NCBI RefSeq assembly: GCF_022201045.2
Contig: NC_068560.1
Coordinates: forward strand, 32,071,501-32,135,500
Length of the DNA: 64,000 bases
Reading direction: 5' to 3'
Source: Citrus sinensis
Lineage: Eukaryota > Streptophyta > Magnoliopsida > Sapindales > Rutaceae
In this document: positions 1 through 10,660 of the stretch, piece by piece
Position numbering within the stretch: the first letter of the stretch is position 1
Layout of the letters: the number at the start of each line of letters is the position of its first letter
The notes under the pieces: generated by a model
Databases searched by the model: none
What the model was told of the DNA's origin: nothing
Seen by the model: only the letters and a program-made list of their open reading frames with translations
Program-made: the position numbers and the translations under genes

Positions 1-1987
1 CAGTTCGCCAAGTACGGTCCCAATGCAGAGAAAATGTGAGTCATACTTTTCTTTTCTCTAGTTGTTTATTATTATTATTATTTTTTTGAGGAAATTATTT
101 ATACTATTATCTTATGCTGTTTATTGCCATGTACTTACAATGTGGCAGGGCTTTTGTTTATCTGAATTTTGCTGTTTACTCTTTTCAGTCAACAAGGAAG
201 GATAGTGGAATCATCTTCAAAGTCAAAAGGCAGGTCTAGAAGTCGCAGTCCTCGTCCAAGGTGAGGATTTTTTCTCTTCATTTTTGAAAATGAATGAGTG
301 GGACTCTGGATTCTTATTCTTATTCTTATATTGGAGGATGTTTTGTCGTTGAGTTAATGAGTTGGATGGAACTAAAGTTTACATTTTTGCTTCTAACATC
401 ATCATATTGCGATTAGAATGTACTACTTGTAGTTTGTTCATCATTGTTGGTATAATCGTCACTATACTTGCTAAAAGTTATGTTTTTTTGTTTATTTTTC
501 TGCTAAGTATGAATATGCATATGAATTTGAAAAAGCGGGCTCACTCATTTGTTGGATGAGAAAGTGATTGGATACTCTTCCTACCGCATGTATTATATAC
601 CCCCAAGGATGTTTATCTCGAACAACTGTTGGAGAGAGAAAATTTCTATAAGTTGTAATTAGATGAGATCAAACGAGATGGGATACAAGAGGTGCCATGT
701 TCCTTCAAATTCTTGGGTGTTCTTCCTCTCTATTACCTCACGCATGATGGAATTCATTGATGGATTTGTTCGTTTGAAACAATTTCTCCCCTTGATTTTA
801 GTGATTGATTTACTCTGAAAAGTATTTACCTGGTAATCACTAATCACTGCTCTAGGAAATCATATCTCTAAATTTCAAACAACCAATGTGGCAGATTTTA
901 ATCTGCCCTAGTTAGATCATCGTACTCATAAACATCTGTCTTCCAGCATTTGTGTTTGGGCGACAACTTAGGGAGTGTTTGCTTCAAGGGATTAGTGGAG
1001 CAACTTCAAGGTTATATGGTTAATGACAATTAAGTTCTTTTCTTTTTGTTTATTGCTTAAAGGAAAAAAGGTGTTAAAGGCATATCCATGCATTTGTTTA
1101 CTTATTTAGTAATGGGTCATGTGTCTGTGGATTTTTTATTTTCTTTTATAAATGACAGAAAATGATGTTGCTTATCTTGATCCATATGATTTAATTGCTG
1201 CTAGTTGGTGCAGCATGAGTTTGTGATATATACTGCTTCACTCTTTTGTGGCACTTCTGAAAGTTCCACAAACACTTCTCTTATGATATGAAGTATTTCC
1301 CAACATTTTCTCAACACTGAATATGATTATTTGATTTATCACCAGCATAACCATTTAATCATAATTATTTTTATTGAGTGTAGAAATGCAGCTCAGAGCT
1401 GTGATTGCTTGCTGCAGTGACTGAAAGAATGTATTTTCAGGTATAGGGATGAACACAGGGACAGGGATTACAGGAGGAGAAGTCGCAGTAGAAGCAGGGA
1501 TAGATATGATCGTGACAGGTACCGCAGCAAGGAAAGAGATCATCGTCGCCGAAGCCGGAGCCGCAGTGCCAGTCCTGATCGTCACAAAAACCATGGGAGA
1601 GGCAAATACGATGAAGAGCGCCACAGTAGGAGCCGATCTTACGAAAGGTATTAAAAATTTCTTCTGTTTATTACTTTTCTCATCATTGATTGCATGTTTG
1701 AACATGGTATCTTATTGAAAATTGCTTCATCTTGAAGTGCCTCCCCCCCTCGGCATAGTCCCAATTCTAAAAGGAGCCCATCTCCACGTAAGACTCATAA
1801 GGGTGAAATCAACCCTGATGAACGTTCTCCTGCTCTCAAACGTGTTTCACCAGATGGTCGGCGATCTGTTTCTCGAAGTCTATCTCCACGTAGATCGCCT
1901 GCCAATGTGAGTCTAATAACACATTCTTGGTATGTTTGGAAAAAATTTTACAAACTGTGATATTCTTACTTTGCTTTGCAGGAATGA
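1..1987 (+). CDS. SC35: Serine/arginine-rich splicing factor SC35, 3' part (5' part outside window)
   Basis: Exons that join in frame are <1-35, 189-260, 1441-1647, 1738-1906 and 1982-1987, with GT/AG introns and stop TGA at 1985-1987. The first exon reads QFAKYGPNAEK, which I recognise as the end of the RRM of plant SC35 (Arabidopsis At5g64200). The rest is an RS domain rich in RS/SR and RD/RE dipeptides (for example RRRSRSRSRDRY), ending in RRSPAN-E. SC35-type SR proteins act in the nucleus: the RRM binds exonic enhancers and the phosphorylated RS domain recruits U1 and U2AF to splice sites. The RRM itself lies upstream of the window, so the start cannot be seen. The 1,180-bp intron 261-1440 is long relative to the exons; SR genes often regulate themselves by alternative splicing, but nothing here proves it. 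Identity is strong; exon borders are inferred. Confidence 0.88.
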
Positions 1988-2921
1988 TGAAGCAGCCATG
2001 TGGCAGATTTCTTCGATTTAATGAGTTGTACCTGCTTCTATCCAGAAGAGGAAATATTTGAAAATTTGCTTGTTATCGACGAAAAACTCAGTGCTAAATC
2101 TGATAACTGTGCACAATTTTGATGTTTGCACATTTCTTTATCAAACTTGGTGCCTCCTTTAAGAGGTTTGATGGCAGCTTCCATGCTTCGTTTTAATTTT
2201 TTTGTCCTCTTTGTTTTTGCTTTTAATCTTTTTATTCTGATTCCTCATGGTGATCTCTTCTTCTATCTTTCCATAAATATGCATTTGATTGTTGTCATAA
2301 ATGTCAGTTAATGCGATCTTTCTTCATGATGGATCATGTAGGGACTTTTATGGTTGTGTTCGGTATTGCTGATTGCAAGATGATGCTGTTGCTGTTATGT
2401 CTTTAAGCTTAATTATTCGTCACTGGGTCAATGTAGTATTAAAAAACACTGTATTTAGTTGTCTAATTGTTTAACAAACCCCCGGGTTTTGTCCCATGAC
2501 CTCCTACATCAGAGGCATCGGTATTCGGTGCATGTGTTTTTTAATACCATTTTCAACTTGCGAATTGGCTTATTTAGTTATGTTAATCTTTTGATGGCAT
2601 GTATTTTCCTATCACTTTGTGGACAAATGATGGAAGATATTGACTATCAAAATAGTCGAGATTCTTTCAAGCTTTATTATCATTTGGTCCATTATTTCGG
2701 CTACAAGCCCCAAGAAGATTTTTGTGGTACCTCCGTAGGCCGTAGCTAGTGCAATTTTCAAACAGCCTGCTTTATTTTCTCCATCCTTATTTTTTGTCGC
2801 AACTTCTCAGGAATGACTGACGAATTGGGACATGGATAGAGTGAGTTAAAAGGGCTCAATTACATGATAGAGATGGACTTGCTGAATGAACTATTAAGAG
2901 AGTAAATTTTGGAATTTAGAG
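1988..2921. other. SC35 3' UTR and intergenic DNA
   Basis: AT-rich, T-rich sequence after the SC35 stop, likely 3' UTR for the first few hundred bases and then spacer. The open frame at 2459-2749 has no recognisable family or codon pattern and is not called. No other gene seen. Confidence 0.6.
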
Positions 2922-3157
2922 TGCGTTTGTGATTGAGGTTGAACAGCTGTATTTTAAAAATTACAGTACTAAAGTGTTTGTTAAACACTAATTACTGTAG
3001 TTTTAAAGATATATTAATATGATTTTTTATTTGTATGATGAAAATTTTATTATATCTTTAATAATTTTATTAAAATTTTTATTTATTATATATTATTAAT
3101 TTTTATTTTATAATTATAATTTTTTTTTAATATTAGCTATAGCTCAATCCCAAACGA
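2922..3157. mobile_element. Small inverted-repeat element (MITE-like), about 235 bp
   Basis: The left end reads CGTTTGTGATTGAGGT and the reverse complement of the right end reads CGTTTGGGATTGAGCT, an imperfect terminal inverted repeat of about 16 bp with two mismatches. The interior is almost pure A/T and has no coding capacity. Size, TIR and AT-rich core fit a non-autonomous DNA transposon. No clear target-site duplication was found, so the superfamily is open. Confidence 0.5.
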
Positions 3158-3471
3158 CTAGGATGGCTATTGAGCAATGAAAATGAATTAAATTGCAGTC
3201 AAAATTGTAAGGTTGAACTGAGGGGGTCGGCATCTTTTTAAGTTCCAATCATATTGGATCATAGAGGTCATTTTCTTTGGCAAATGACGGTCAGAGTTTG
3301 AACATCTGACTTTCTCAATAAAAGAACAAAGCTTGCGTTGATGATTGAACCATGGAGGAAGACTTTCGTCAAGCATTAATTTAGAGGAATGATTGACGGA
3401 TCCTACCTCTCTCGAGACTCTATATATGAGTCTGAATTATACTCTGCTTTATGCATAACAACTAATACAGA
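3158..3471 (+). promoter_or_regulatory. Promoter and short leader of the LRR receptor kinase
   Basis: A TATA box (CTATATATGA) lies at 3419-3428, about 45 bp before the ATG at 3472, implying a leader of only about 20 nt. A TTGAC W-box core is at 3393-3397. W-boxes are WRKY-binding sites common in immune-receptor promoters; function here is inference from the motif. Confidence 0.45.
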
Positions 3472-6400
3472 ATGGGATTTTCAACATTAAAGAGAGAATC
3501 CTCACTTGTTACCCTGATCCTTCTATTCATCTTGTCAGATTTTTCACTTAATGTTGCTTCCAATTCTATTGAAGCAGCCCGAGGTCTTCTCAAATGGAAA
3601 GCCACCCTTCAAAATCACAACAATTCTCTACTTCCTTCATGGACTCTGGACCCTGTTAATGCCACCAACATAACTACACCATGTACTTGGTCTGGAATTT
3701 CTTGCAATCATGCCGGGCGCATCATTAGTATTAACCTGACCAGCACAAGTTTAAAAGGTACACTTGATCAATTCCCATTTTCATTATTCTCCCATCTTTC
3801 ATATCTTGATCTTAATGCAAATCAACTTTACGGAAATATCCCATCTCCAATCGGTAACCTCACGAAACTTAAGTTCCTTAACCTGTCATCTAATCATTTT
3901 TCTGGTAAAATACCATCAGAAATTGGCCTCCTAACAAATCTAGAGGTCCTTCATATGTTTGTTAATCATCTAAATGGCTCAATTCCAGAAATAGGCCACT
4001 TAAGTTCACTTAAAAATCTTGCCTTGGACGGCAACCATTTGGATGGTCCAATTCCTGTTTCTATTGGCAATTTGAGCAGCTTGGTTGGATTGTATCTTTA
4101 TAATAATTCACTTCCAGGTTCCATTCCTTCAAGCATAGGAAATCTCTCCAATCTGGTTGACCTTTTTTTAAAGAAAAACCATTTAAGAGGTCCAATCCCA
4201 TCTAGTTTTGGATACCTGCGAAAGTTAACTAAGTTGGAGTTGTCCAACAATCAACTTTCTGGTTCCATTCCCCAAGAGATAGGTAATTTGAAGTTACTTA
4301 CCGATCTCTCATTGAGCCAGAACCAACTCAGAGGCACCGTTCCTTCTTCTTTAAGCAATCTGAGTAGCTTAGAGATTTTGCATCTCTATGATAACCAACT
4401 TTCGGGTCACATTCCACAGGAAATTGGAAACTTTATGAACTTAATTAGTCTTTCGGTGGGGGGAAACCAGTTCACTGGTTTTCTGCCCCAGAACATTTGT
4501 CAGAGTGGTTCACTTCAGTATTTCTCCGTGCATGATAATTACTTCATAGGCTCGCTACCCAAAACCTTAAGAAATTGCACAAGCCTAGAAAGAGTCCGTC
4601 TTGAGAAAAACCAACTCATTGGAAACATATCTGATGATTTTGGCATCTATCCAAACCTGAAGCTCTTCGATCTCAGTTACAACAAATTTTATGGGGAATT
4701 GTCGTCCAACTGGTGGAATTGCCCACAATTGGGAATACTAAAGATTGCGGGCAATAATATTACTGGAGGCATACCGCCTGAGATTGGAAACGCAACCCAA
4801 CTACATGAACTTGATTTTTCTTCAAATCATTTGGTTGGTAAGGTTCCACTGGAACTTGCTAATTTGACTTCTCTAAACGATCTGATTCTGAACGGGAATC
4901 AACTTTCTGGCGGTATACCTCCAGAACTTGGCTTACTCACTGATCTTGGGTACCTTGACTTGTCTGCAAATAGATTTAGCAAATCAATTCCAGGAAATAT
5001 GGGGTACTTGTTGAAATTGCATTATTTGAATATGAGCAGCAATGAGTTTAGCCAAGAAATTCCAATTCAATTGGGAAAACTAGTTCAATTGTCAGAGCTA
5101 GATTTGAGTCATAACTTGCTCAGTGGAGAGATACCACCTGAAATCTGCAACTTGGAGAGCTTGGAGAAGCTGAATCTCTCCCATAACAACCTCTCTGGGT
5201 CAATTCCAACGAACTTTGAGAATATGCATGGCTTGTTGTCCATTGACATATCCTATAATGAGTTGGACGGCCCAATTCCCAGCATCGAAGCATTTCGACA
5301 TGCTCCGGTAGAAGCACTACAAGGGAACAAAGGGCTGTGCGGTGAGGTTAGCGGATTGCAGCCTTGCAAAGCTTTGAAGTCATACAAACACGTCCATCGA
5401 AAGTGGAGGACAGTTCTGTTTACAGTGCTCCCTCTTTTAGCGGCACTTGCACTTATAATTGGGCTGATTGGAATGTTTGTTTGTTCCCAAAGAAGGAAGA
5501 AAGACTCGCAGGAACAAGAAGAAAACAACAGGAACAATCAAGCATTGCTTTCAATATTAACTTATGAAGGTAAATTGGTGTATGAAGAAATAATAAGATC
5601 AATAAATAATTTCGATGAGAGTTTTTGCATTGGGAGAGGTGGATATGGGAGTGTTTACAAAGCAGAGCTACCATCTGGGGACACTGTAGCAGTTAAAAAA
5701 CTCCACTCCTTCACTGGTGAGACCACGCATCAAAAAGAGTTTCTAAGTGAAATAAAGGCATTAACAGGGGTTAGGCACCGAAATATAGTGAAATTTTACG
5801 GCTTTTGTTCACATGCCCGACATTCTTTTTTAGTGTACGAGTACCTGGAGAGGGGCAGCTTGGCCAGAATCCTAAGCAGCGAAACAGCAACAGAAATGGA
5901 TTGGAGTAAGAGAGTAAATGTTATAAAAGGAGTGGCCCATGCCTTGTCTTACATGCACCATGAGTGCCGCCCACCAATTGTCCATCGAGACGTATCAAGC
6001 AAGAATGTGTTGCTGGATTTCGAATACGAGGCCCACGTTTCAGATTTTGGAACCGCGAAGCTTCTAAAGCCGGACTCATCCAATTGGAGCGAACTTGCCG
6101 GCACATACGGATACGTTGCACCAGGTATATTATTAATGAAATTGCAAAACTGCGTAATATTATATAAATTAAACTGCAACGAGCGAGGATGTGCATAATG
6201 ATCATATATTTGATTTGCAGAGCTTGCTTACACAATGAAGGTAACAGAAAAATGTGATGTGTATAGCTTTGGAGTGTTAGCATTGGAAGTGATCAAAGGG
6301 CAGCATCCAAAAGATTTGCTTTCCTCACTTTCAGATTCATCTTTACCAGGTGCCAACATGAACGAAGCAATTGACGATATGTTTGACGCTCGGCTTCCGC

Positions 6401-6531
6401 CACCTTGGCTTGAAGTTGGAGTAGAGGACAAACTCAAATCCATCATTGAAGTGGCCCTTTCATGTGTGGATGCCAATCCTGAACGTAGGCCAAACATGCA
6501 GATTGTTTGTAAACTATTATCAGGCCAATAA
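3472..6531 (+). CDS. LRR receptor-like kinase, MIK2-like (subfamily XII/XI-type, At1g35710-like)
   Basis: Exons 3472-6124 and 6221-6531 give 987 residues. Order: hydrophobic signal peptide (about 1-30); LRR N-cap with WSGISC; about twenty leucine-rich repeats of the LxxLxLxxNxLxGxIP plant type; C-cap NKGLCG; transmembrane helix about 647-668 ([20 protein letters not shown]); then a Ser/Thr kinase. Kinase residues visible: glycine loop GRGGYGSV, catalytic Lys742 in VAVKK, HRD 838-840, DFG 858-860. It is an RD-type kinase and looks active. The family perceives extracellular ligands at the plasma membrane; MIK2 itself senses SCOOP peptides, but MIK2-like paralogues are numerous, so the ligand cannot be assigned. 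The only intron (96 nt) splits the kinase between GTYGYVAP and ELAYTMK, the usual place for this clade. Reading through the intron would stop 24 codons later. Confidence 0.93.
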
Positions 6532-7130
6532 ATTTTCTCCTTCCGTCAGTCATGTACAAGGCCATCATGGCGCCATGTACATGTACCATTTGCTCCCATC
6601 AGTCATAAACCTAACATTTTGTTGTTTTAAAAAAAAATAATAATAAAAGTTTTCAATTATTCGACTTTTGTTTTAATATATTAAACTATCAGCTATTCAA
6701 AGATCTCATTGAATTCTGATTAATTTAGATTCGAGTGGAGTGGCAAAACTTTCTTAATGCTTTTGTAGAATGTAGAAATACACAGTTTCTCATTGTTCCG
6801 AGATTAGCGCGCAATCAGTACTACTAATTCATTACTTAACGGCAATTGTGGTTGCATGATCCTCAATTATTGATTATTGTGGGTCGCACAAAAATTATCA
6901 CCCCGTTGAATCTCAAAAAAGAAAAAAAAAAAATGAAACGCCGAATTTAGGAATAGTGACGTGGCAAAAGTTGGCATATCCCGACAATATAAGGCAGGCG
7001 ATTCACGTTCACCTCAAGAGGCACAGCTGTCTGTCCTTCTTGTGTAGAGAGTCTCGTTCTCGATTCTGCGCAGCACACAGAATCAGATTTGAGTTAAGTT
7101 CTGAAAGAAGAACAAGGAGATCACGAAACA
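6532..7130 (+). promoter_or_regulatory. Intergenic spacer with annexin promoter and leader
   Basis: About 600 bp between the kinase stop and the annexin start. A TATAAGG box is at 6988-6994 and an ACGTGGC motif (ABRE/G-box type, bZIP-binding) at 6959-6965, about 22 bp further upstream. Predicted transcription start is near 7020, giving a leader of about 110 nt. The leader is slightly GC-richer than the spacer. Motif positions are seen; ABA or stress control is inference. Confidence 0.5.
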
Positions 7131-9525
7131 ATGTCAACACTTACAGTTCCAGCGCAAGTTCCATCTGTTACCGAAGACTGTGAGCAGCTCAGAAAAGCCT
7201 TTGAAGGTCTCCCCTCCTCTTTTCTACTTTCTCCATTTATATATATATATATTTTATTCATGTTCATGTGATCATATCCACTGTTAACCATCGGATCGGT
7301 CTTCTGGCACTGTTCTTTGGATGATCTCATCGCCAAATAATATATTTATTATTTACTTGTTTTTGACATCATATCATATCTCACTTTTCGATCGATCTCA
7401 ATAGTCAGTAGCACGATCGGTCACAGTAGCTTGATTCTTGATGTGATCAACGGTTTATTGGTGTTATATTTGCAGGATGGGGAACAAACGAGCAACTGAT
7501 CATATCGATACTGGCTCACAGAAATGCTGCTCAACGCAAGTTGATTCGACAAACATATGCTGATACTTACGGCGAAGACCTCCTCAAGTCGCTCGATAAG
7601 GAACTCACTAATGACTTTGAGGTCAGTTTTTCATTTTATTTTTTTCCCCTCAAATGCTTAGATGTATCATCAGTGTGAAATGTTATTTTTATAGGCAAAT
7701 TTCGATATTGTGTATGTATCGTATGCAGAGGGTGGTGATGCTCTGGACTCTTGATCCTGCTGAACGTGATGCCTTTTTGGCTAATGAAGCCACTAAGAGG
7801 TGGACTTCTAGCAACCAGGTTCTTATGGAAATTGCATGCACCAGGTCTTCGAAGCAATTGCTCGAAGCAAGGCAGGCTTATCATGCTCGTTTTAAGAAGT
7901 CCCTTGAAGAGGATGTTGGTTATCACACCAATGGGGACTTCCGCAAGGTAAATGCTTCTAATCTTTGTGACTCAGCTGTGTAAAGGAATGATTACAATTT
8001 GGTTATAATTAATGCTCCTCCCCCCCTCGCTCCCCCCCCCCCCCCCAACAAAAAAAAAAAAGCGCTTCAGTTATCTCATATATATTCAAAATAATATCTG
8101 ATTTATATATGCATCTAAATGGTGGTTGGTTTGTGATTAGCAACTTGATGCTTGAGTGTGTGATGATCTAATTCTAATGCCCCTGAAGCAGATGATGTTG
8201 CAATGTAACAACTTATATGGGTAGAAACTTTTGGTTTTGATAGAAATAATTTTTTTCTTTTGCTTCATTGTTTTGAGTCTCATGTGCTAATAATGCTTGA
8301 TTCAATTGATTGGAAAACAAATTTTGTGACCAGAGTGATGCCAGTACTGCTTGAAACTAGTTCTGAGTCACAATGAAAGATACTTTGGTTGGTGGGTGAA
8401 AACTGGATGTGGAAAGGCAGTATGTGAAAGAGATCAGTTACTTACAATGATTTAGTAGCTTACTATATGAAAGTCTAACTTGGGATTCTGGAATTGCCCG
8501 CTTTTTTTTTATTTGTCAGAGGATTCTTGTAGTCTTCCGTAGTTTTCTCATTTTATCTCATTTGTCTTTCTGCATTACATGTTCAATGAAGTCATCATTT
8601 TTTAAGCATTGTGATTGACTGACTTCATTGTATATTCATGTACACTAGCTTTTGCTACCCCTTGTGACTGCCTACCGATATGAGGGTGATGAGGTGAACA
8701 TTACACTTGCAAAATCAGAAGCTAAGATTCTCCATGAGAAGATTTCGAATAAGACTTACAATGATGAGGATCTCATCAGGATCTTGGCTACAAGGAGCAA
8801 AGCACAGATCAATGCGACTCTGAATCAATACAAGAATGTATATGGGAATGATATTGATCAGGTACCCATTTGGTCTTTGAACGCTATGTTTGGCCAGATA
8901 TTTTCTGAAACCTTATTTTTCCTCTTTTTTAAAACTTTTGGCTTCGGATCTTCTTCTAAAACTTAATCTATGTATCTTTTCTGTGGTAATTGAGGCCAAC
9001 TGATTGACCTCACAAATTCTTTTTCGCATTTTCAATTAAAATTTTGATTTTAACAGTTTGTTTTTACTTTTTATGATAGAATAAAAGAATAATTGGAAAC
9101 CATTGCAAGAATGAAATAAGATTATTTGGTAAAACATTTGTGGTCTTGACGAGGGCTTTCACCACATGATAAGCCCATATCTCTTTTAGGTTTATTTGTG
9201 ACTAATCGCATTAGTATCCAATTTGCAGGACTTAGAGGCTGACCCTAAAGATGAGTACCTCGACCTACTGAGGGCCACAGTTCAGTGCTTAGTCCGCCCT
9301 GAACATTATTTTGAGAAGATACTTCGTCTGGCAATTAACAAACAGGGAACAGATGAAGGGGCTCTTACTAGAGTCGTCACCACAAGGGCCGAGGTCGACT
9401 TGAAGGTCATAAAAGATGAGTACCAGAGGAGGAACAGTGTTCCTCTGGATCGCGCCGTTGTCAAGGACACCTCTGGGGACTACGAAAAAATGCTTCTGGC
9501 ACTTTTAGGACATGGGGATGCTTGA
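7131..9525 (+). CDS. ANN1: Annexin, ANN1/D1-type
   Basis: Exons 7131-7206, 7476-7621, 7729-7947, 8649-8861 and 9229-9525 give 316 residues, the normal length for plant annexins. The protein starts [10 protein letters not shown] and ends in ALLGHGDA. It has four annexin repeats; the type II calcium-binding motif G-x-GT is kept in repeat 1 (GWGTN, residues 26-30) and repeat 4 (KQGTDEG, near 256-262), as usual in plants, while repeats 2 and 3 lack it. The repeat-1 His in SILAHR, linked to peroxidase-like activity in Arabidopsis ANN1, is present. Annexins bind acidic membranes in a calcium-dependent way, mostly in the cytosol and at the plasma membrane, and act in stress calcium signalling. Several stretches ([30 protein letters not shown]) fit ANN1 better than ANN2, although the HGDA tail is ANN2-like. 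Intron 3 carries a long C-run. Confidence 0.93.
8018..8061 (+). repeat. C-run/A-run tract in annexin intron 3
   Basis: A CT-rich block, then about 15 C residues, CAAC and a run of A. It resembles the tract at 22974 but here the C-strand is the sense strand. Confidence 0.8.
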
Positions 9526-10660
9526 GTTGTTCCCTATTTCTTGAAGGATTGAGAGGCAATATATGTGTTTTATTTATCTAGGTTTGCTGTTGCTTGGAGT
9601 TTGCAGTGTTCTCTATCCATGTGTGATGATCGTTTTATTTTCAGTCTTTTGGTTATGCCGGTTGAAAAACTTAATCTATGATCTTATAAATAAGATGGTG
9701 ACAGCATTTGCTATGAAACTGCTACTTTATAAAGAGTGTTTTTGTTAATTATTTTTTCATGTTGAATGGTTGGTAAAGCAGGATGTGGTTGCTCCATTAG
9801 TTATGCCATTTTAATTGTAATGCTAGAAATATGAGACATTCACGTGTTCGAAATTATTACTTCGTGAATTCCCCGAGCCAAAAATTTCAAATGTACAATT
9901 CAATTATTCTGAAAGGTGCAATGGTTTCTACGAGTCTCAGTTGAAGAGACTTCCAATGTCTTCTGCCATTTTCCACTTTGCAGTTTGCGATTCATTAAAT
10001 TGTAGCAAATTTCTCAGCAGAGTTTGAAACGTTTAAGTTGAAACTATGATCCGATTATCCATCAAGAAAGCTATCTATGACAGACTAATTTAAACCTGCA
10101 AAGAGTAAAAGATTATTCTGATGTCGTATTAACTGGATTCACATTGATCGTTGCTATCATAGTCCAATTATCCATCAAGAAAGTTCAGACTGCCACCTCA
10201 TTTCTACATTTTCATAAACAGACATGTTTATAACTAGGCTCATACTCCTTCTCACCACAGAAGCCGCATCTGAAGTAACTCTATTTCAGAAACGAGAGGA
10301 AAGATATCCTGCATCACATTTACAGGGGGCCCAAAGCAAAAACTGCGGTTCCAACCTAATAAAATATCATACATTCGAAGTTTCAAGACAACAACATAGA
10401 CAACAGTGTATTACATACACGAGTCATAATAAACAACTGGAAGAAAGACACATTCAGTTTACAATCTTTTTAACTCATGGAGATCCATCCACAAAAGCCC
10501 CGAATTGCAAAATTTCTCAGTAATGGGACATCCGCAGCATCTTCTGATGGCTGCTATCTTGCATCTGACGGCCCAAGATAGATTAAGACTTCTTATTAGT
10601 GGTGAACAGAGTAGCAACTTTAGGAGAACAACAACATTTCTTGCCACAGACAAATATACA
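9526..10660. other. Convergent intergenic region, annexin and Pumilio 3' UTRs
   Basis: Tail-to-tail spacer between the annexin and the Pumilio gene. It should hold both 3' UTRs. A direct repeat of about 28 bp, with core ATTATCCATCAAGAAAG, occurs near 10047-10070 and 10160-10183. No other gene seen. Confidence 0.55.

Noticed and set aside
1355-1705. Open frame antisense to the SC35 RS exon (116 aa)
   Set aside because: Shadow of RS codons; the sense frame fits SC35 and is bounded by correct splice sites.
3188-3376. Minus-strand 62-aa frame upstream of the receptor kinase
   Set aside because: No family signature, and it overlaps the presumed promoter.
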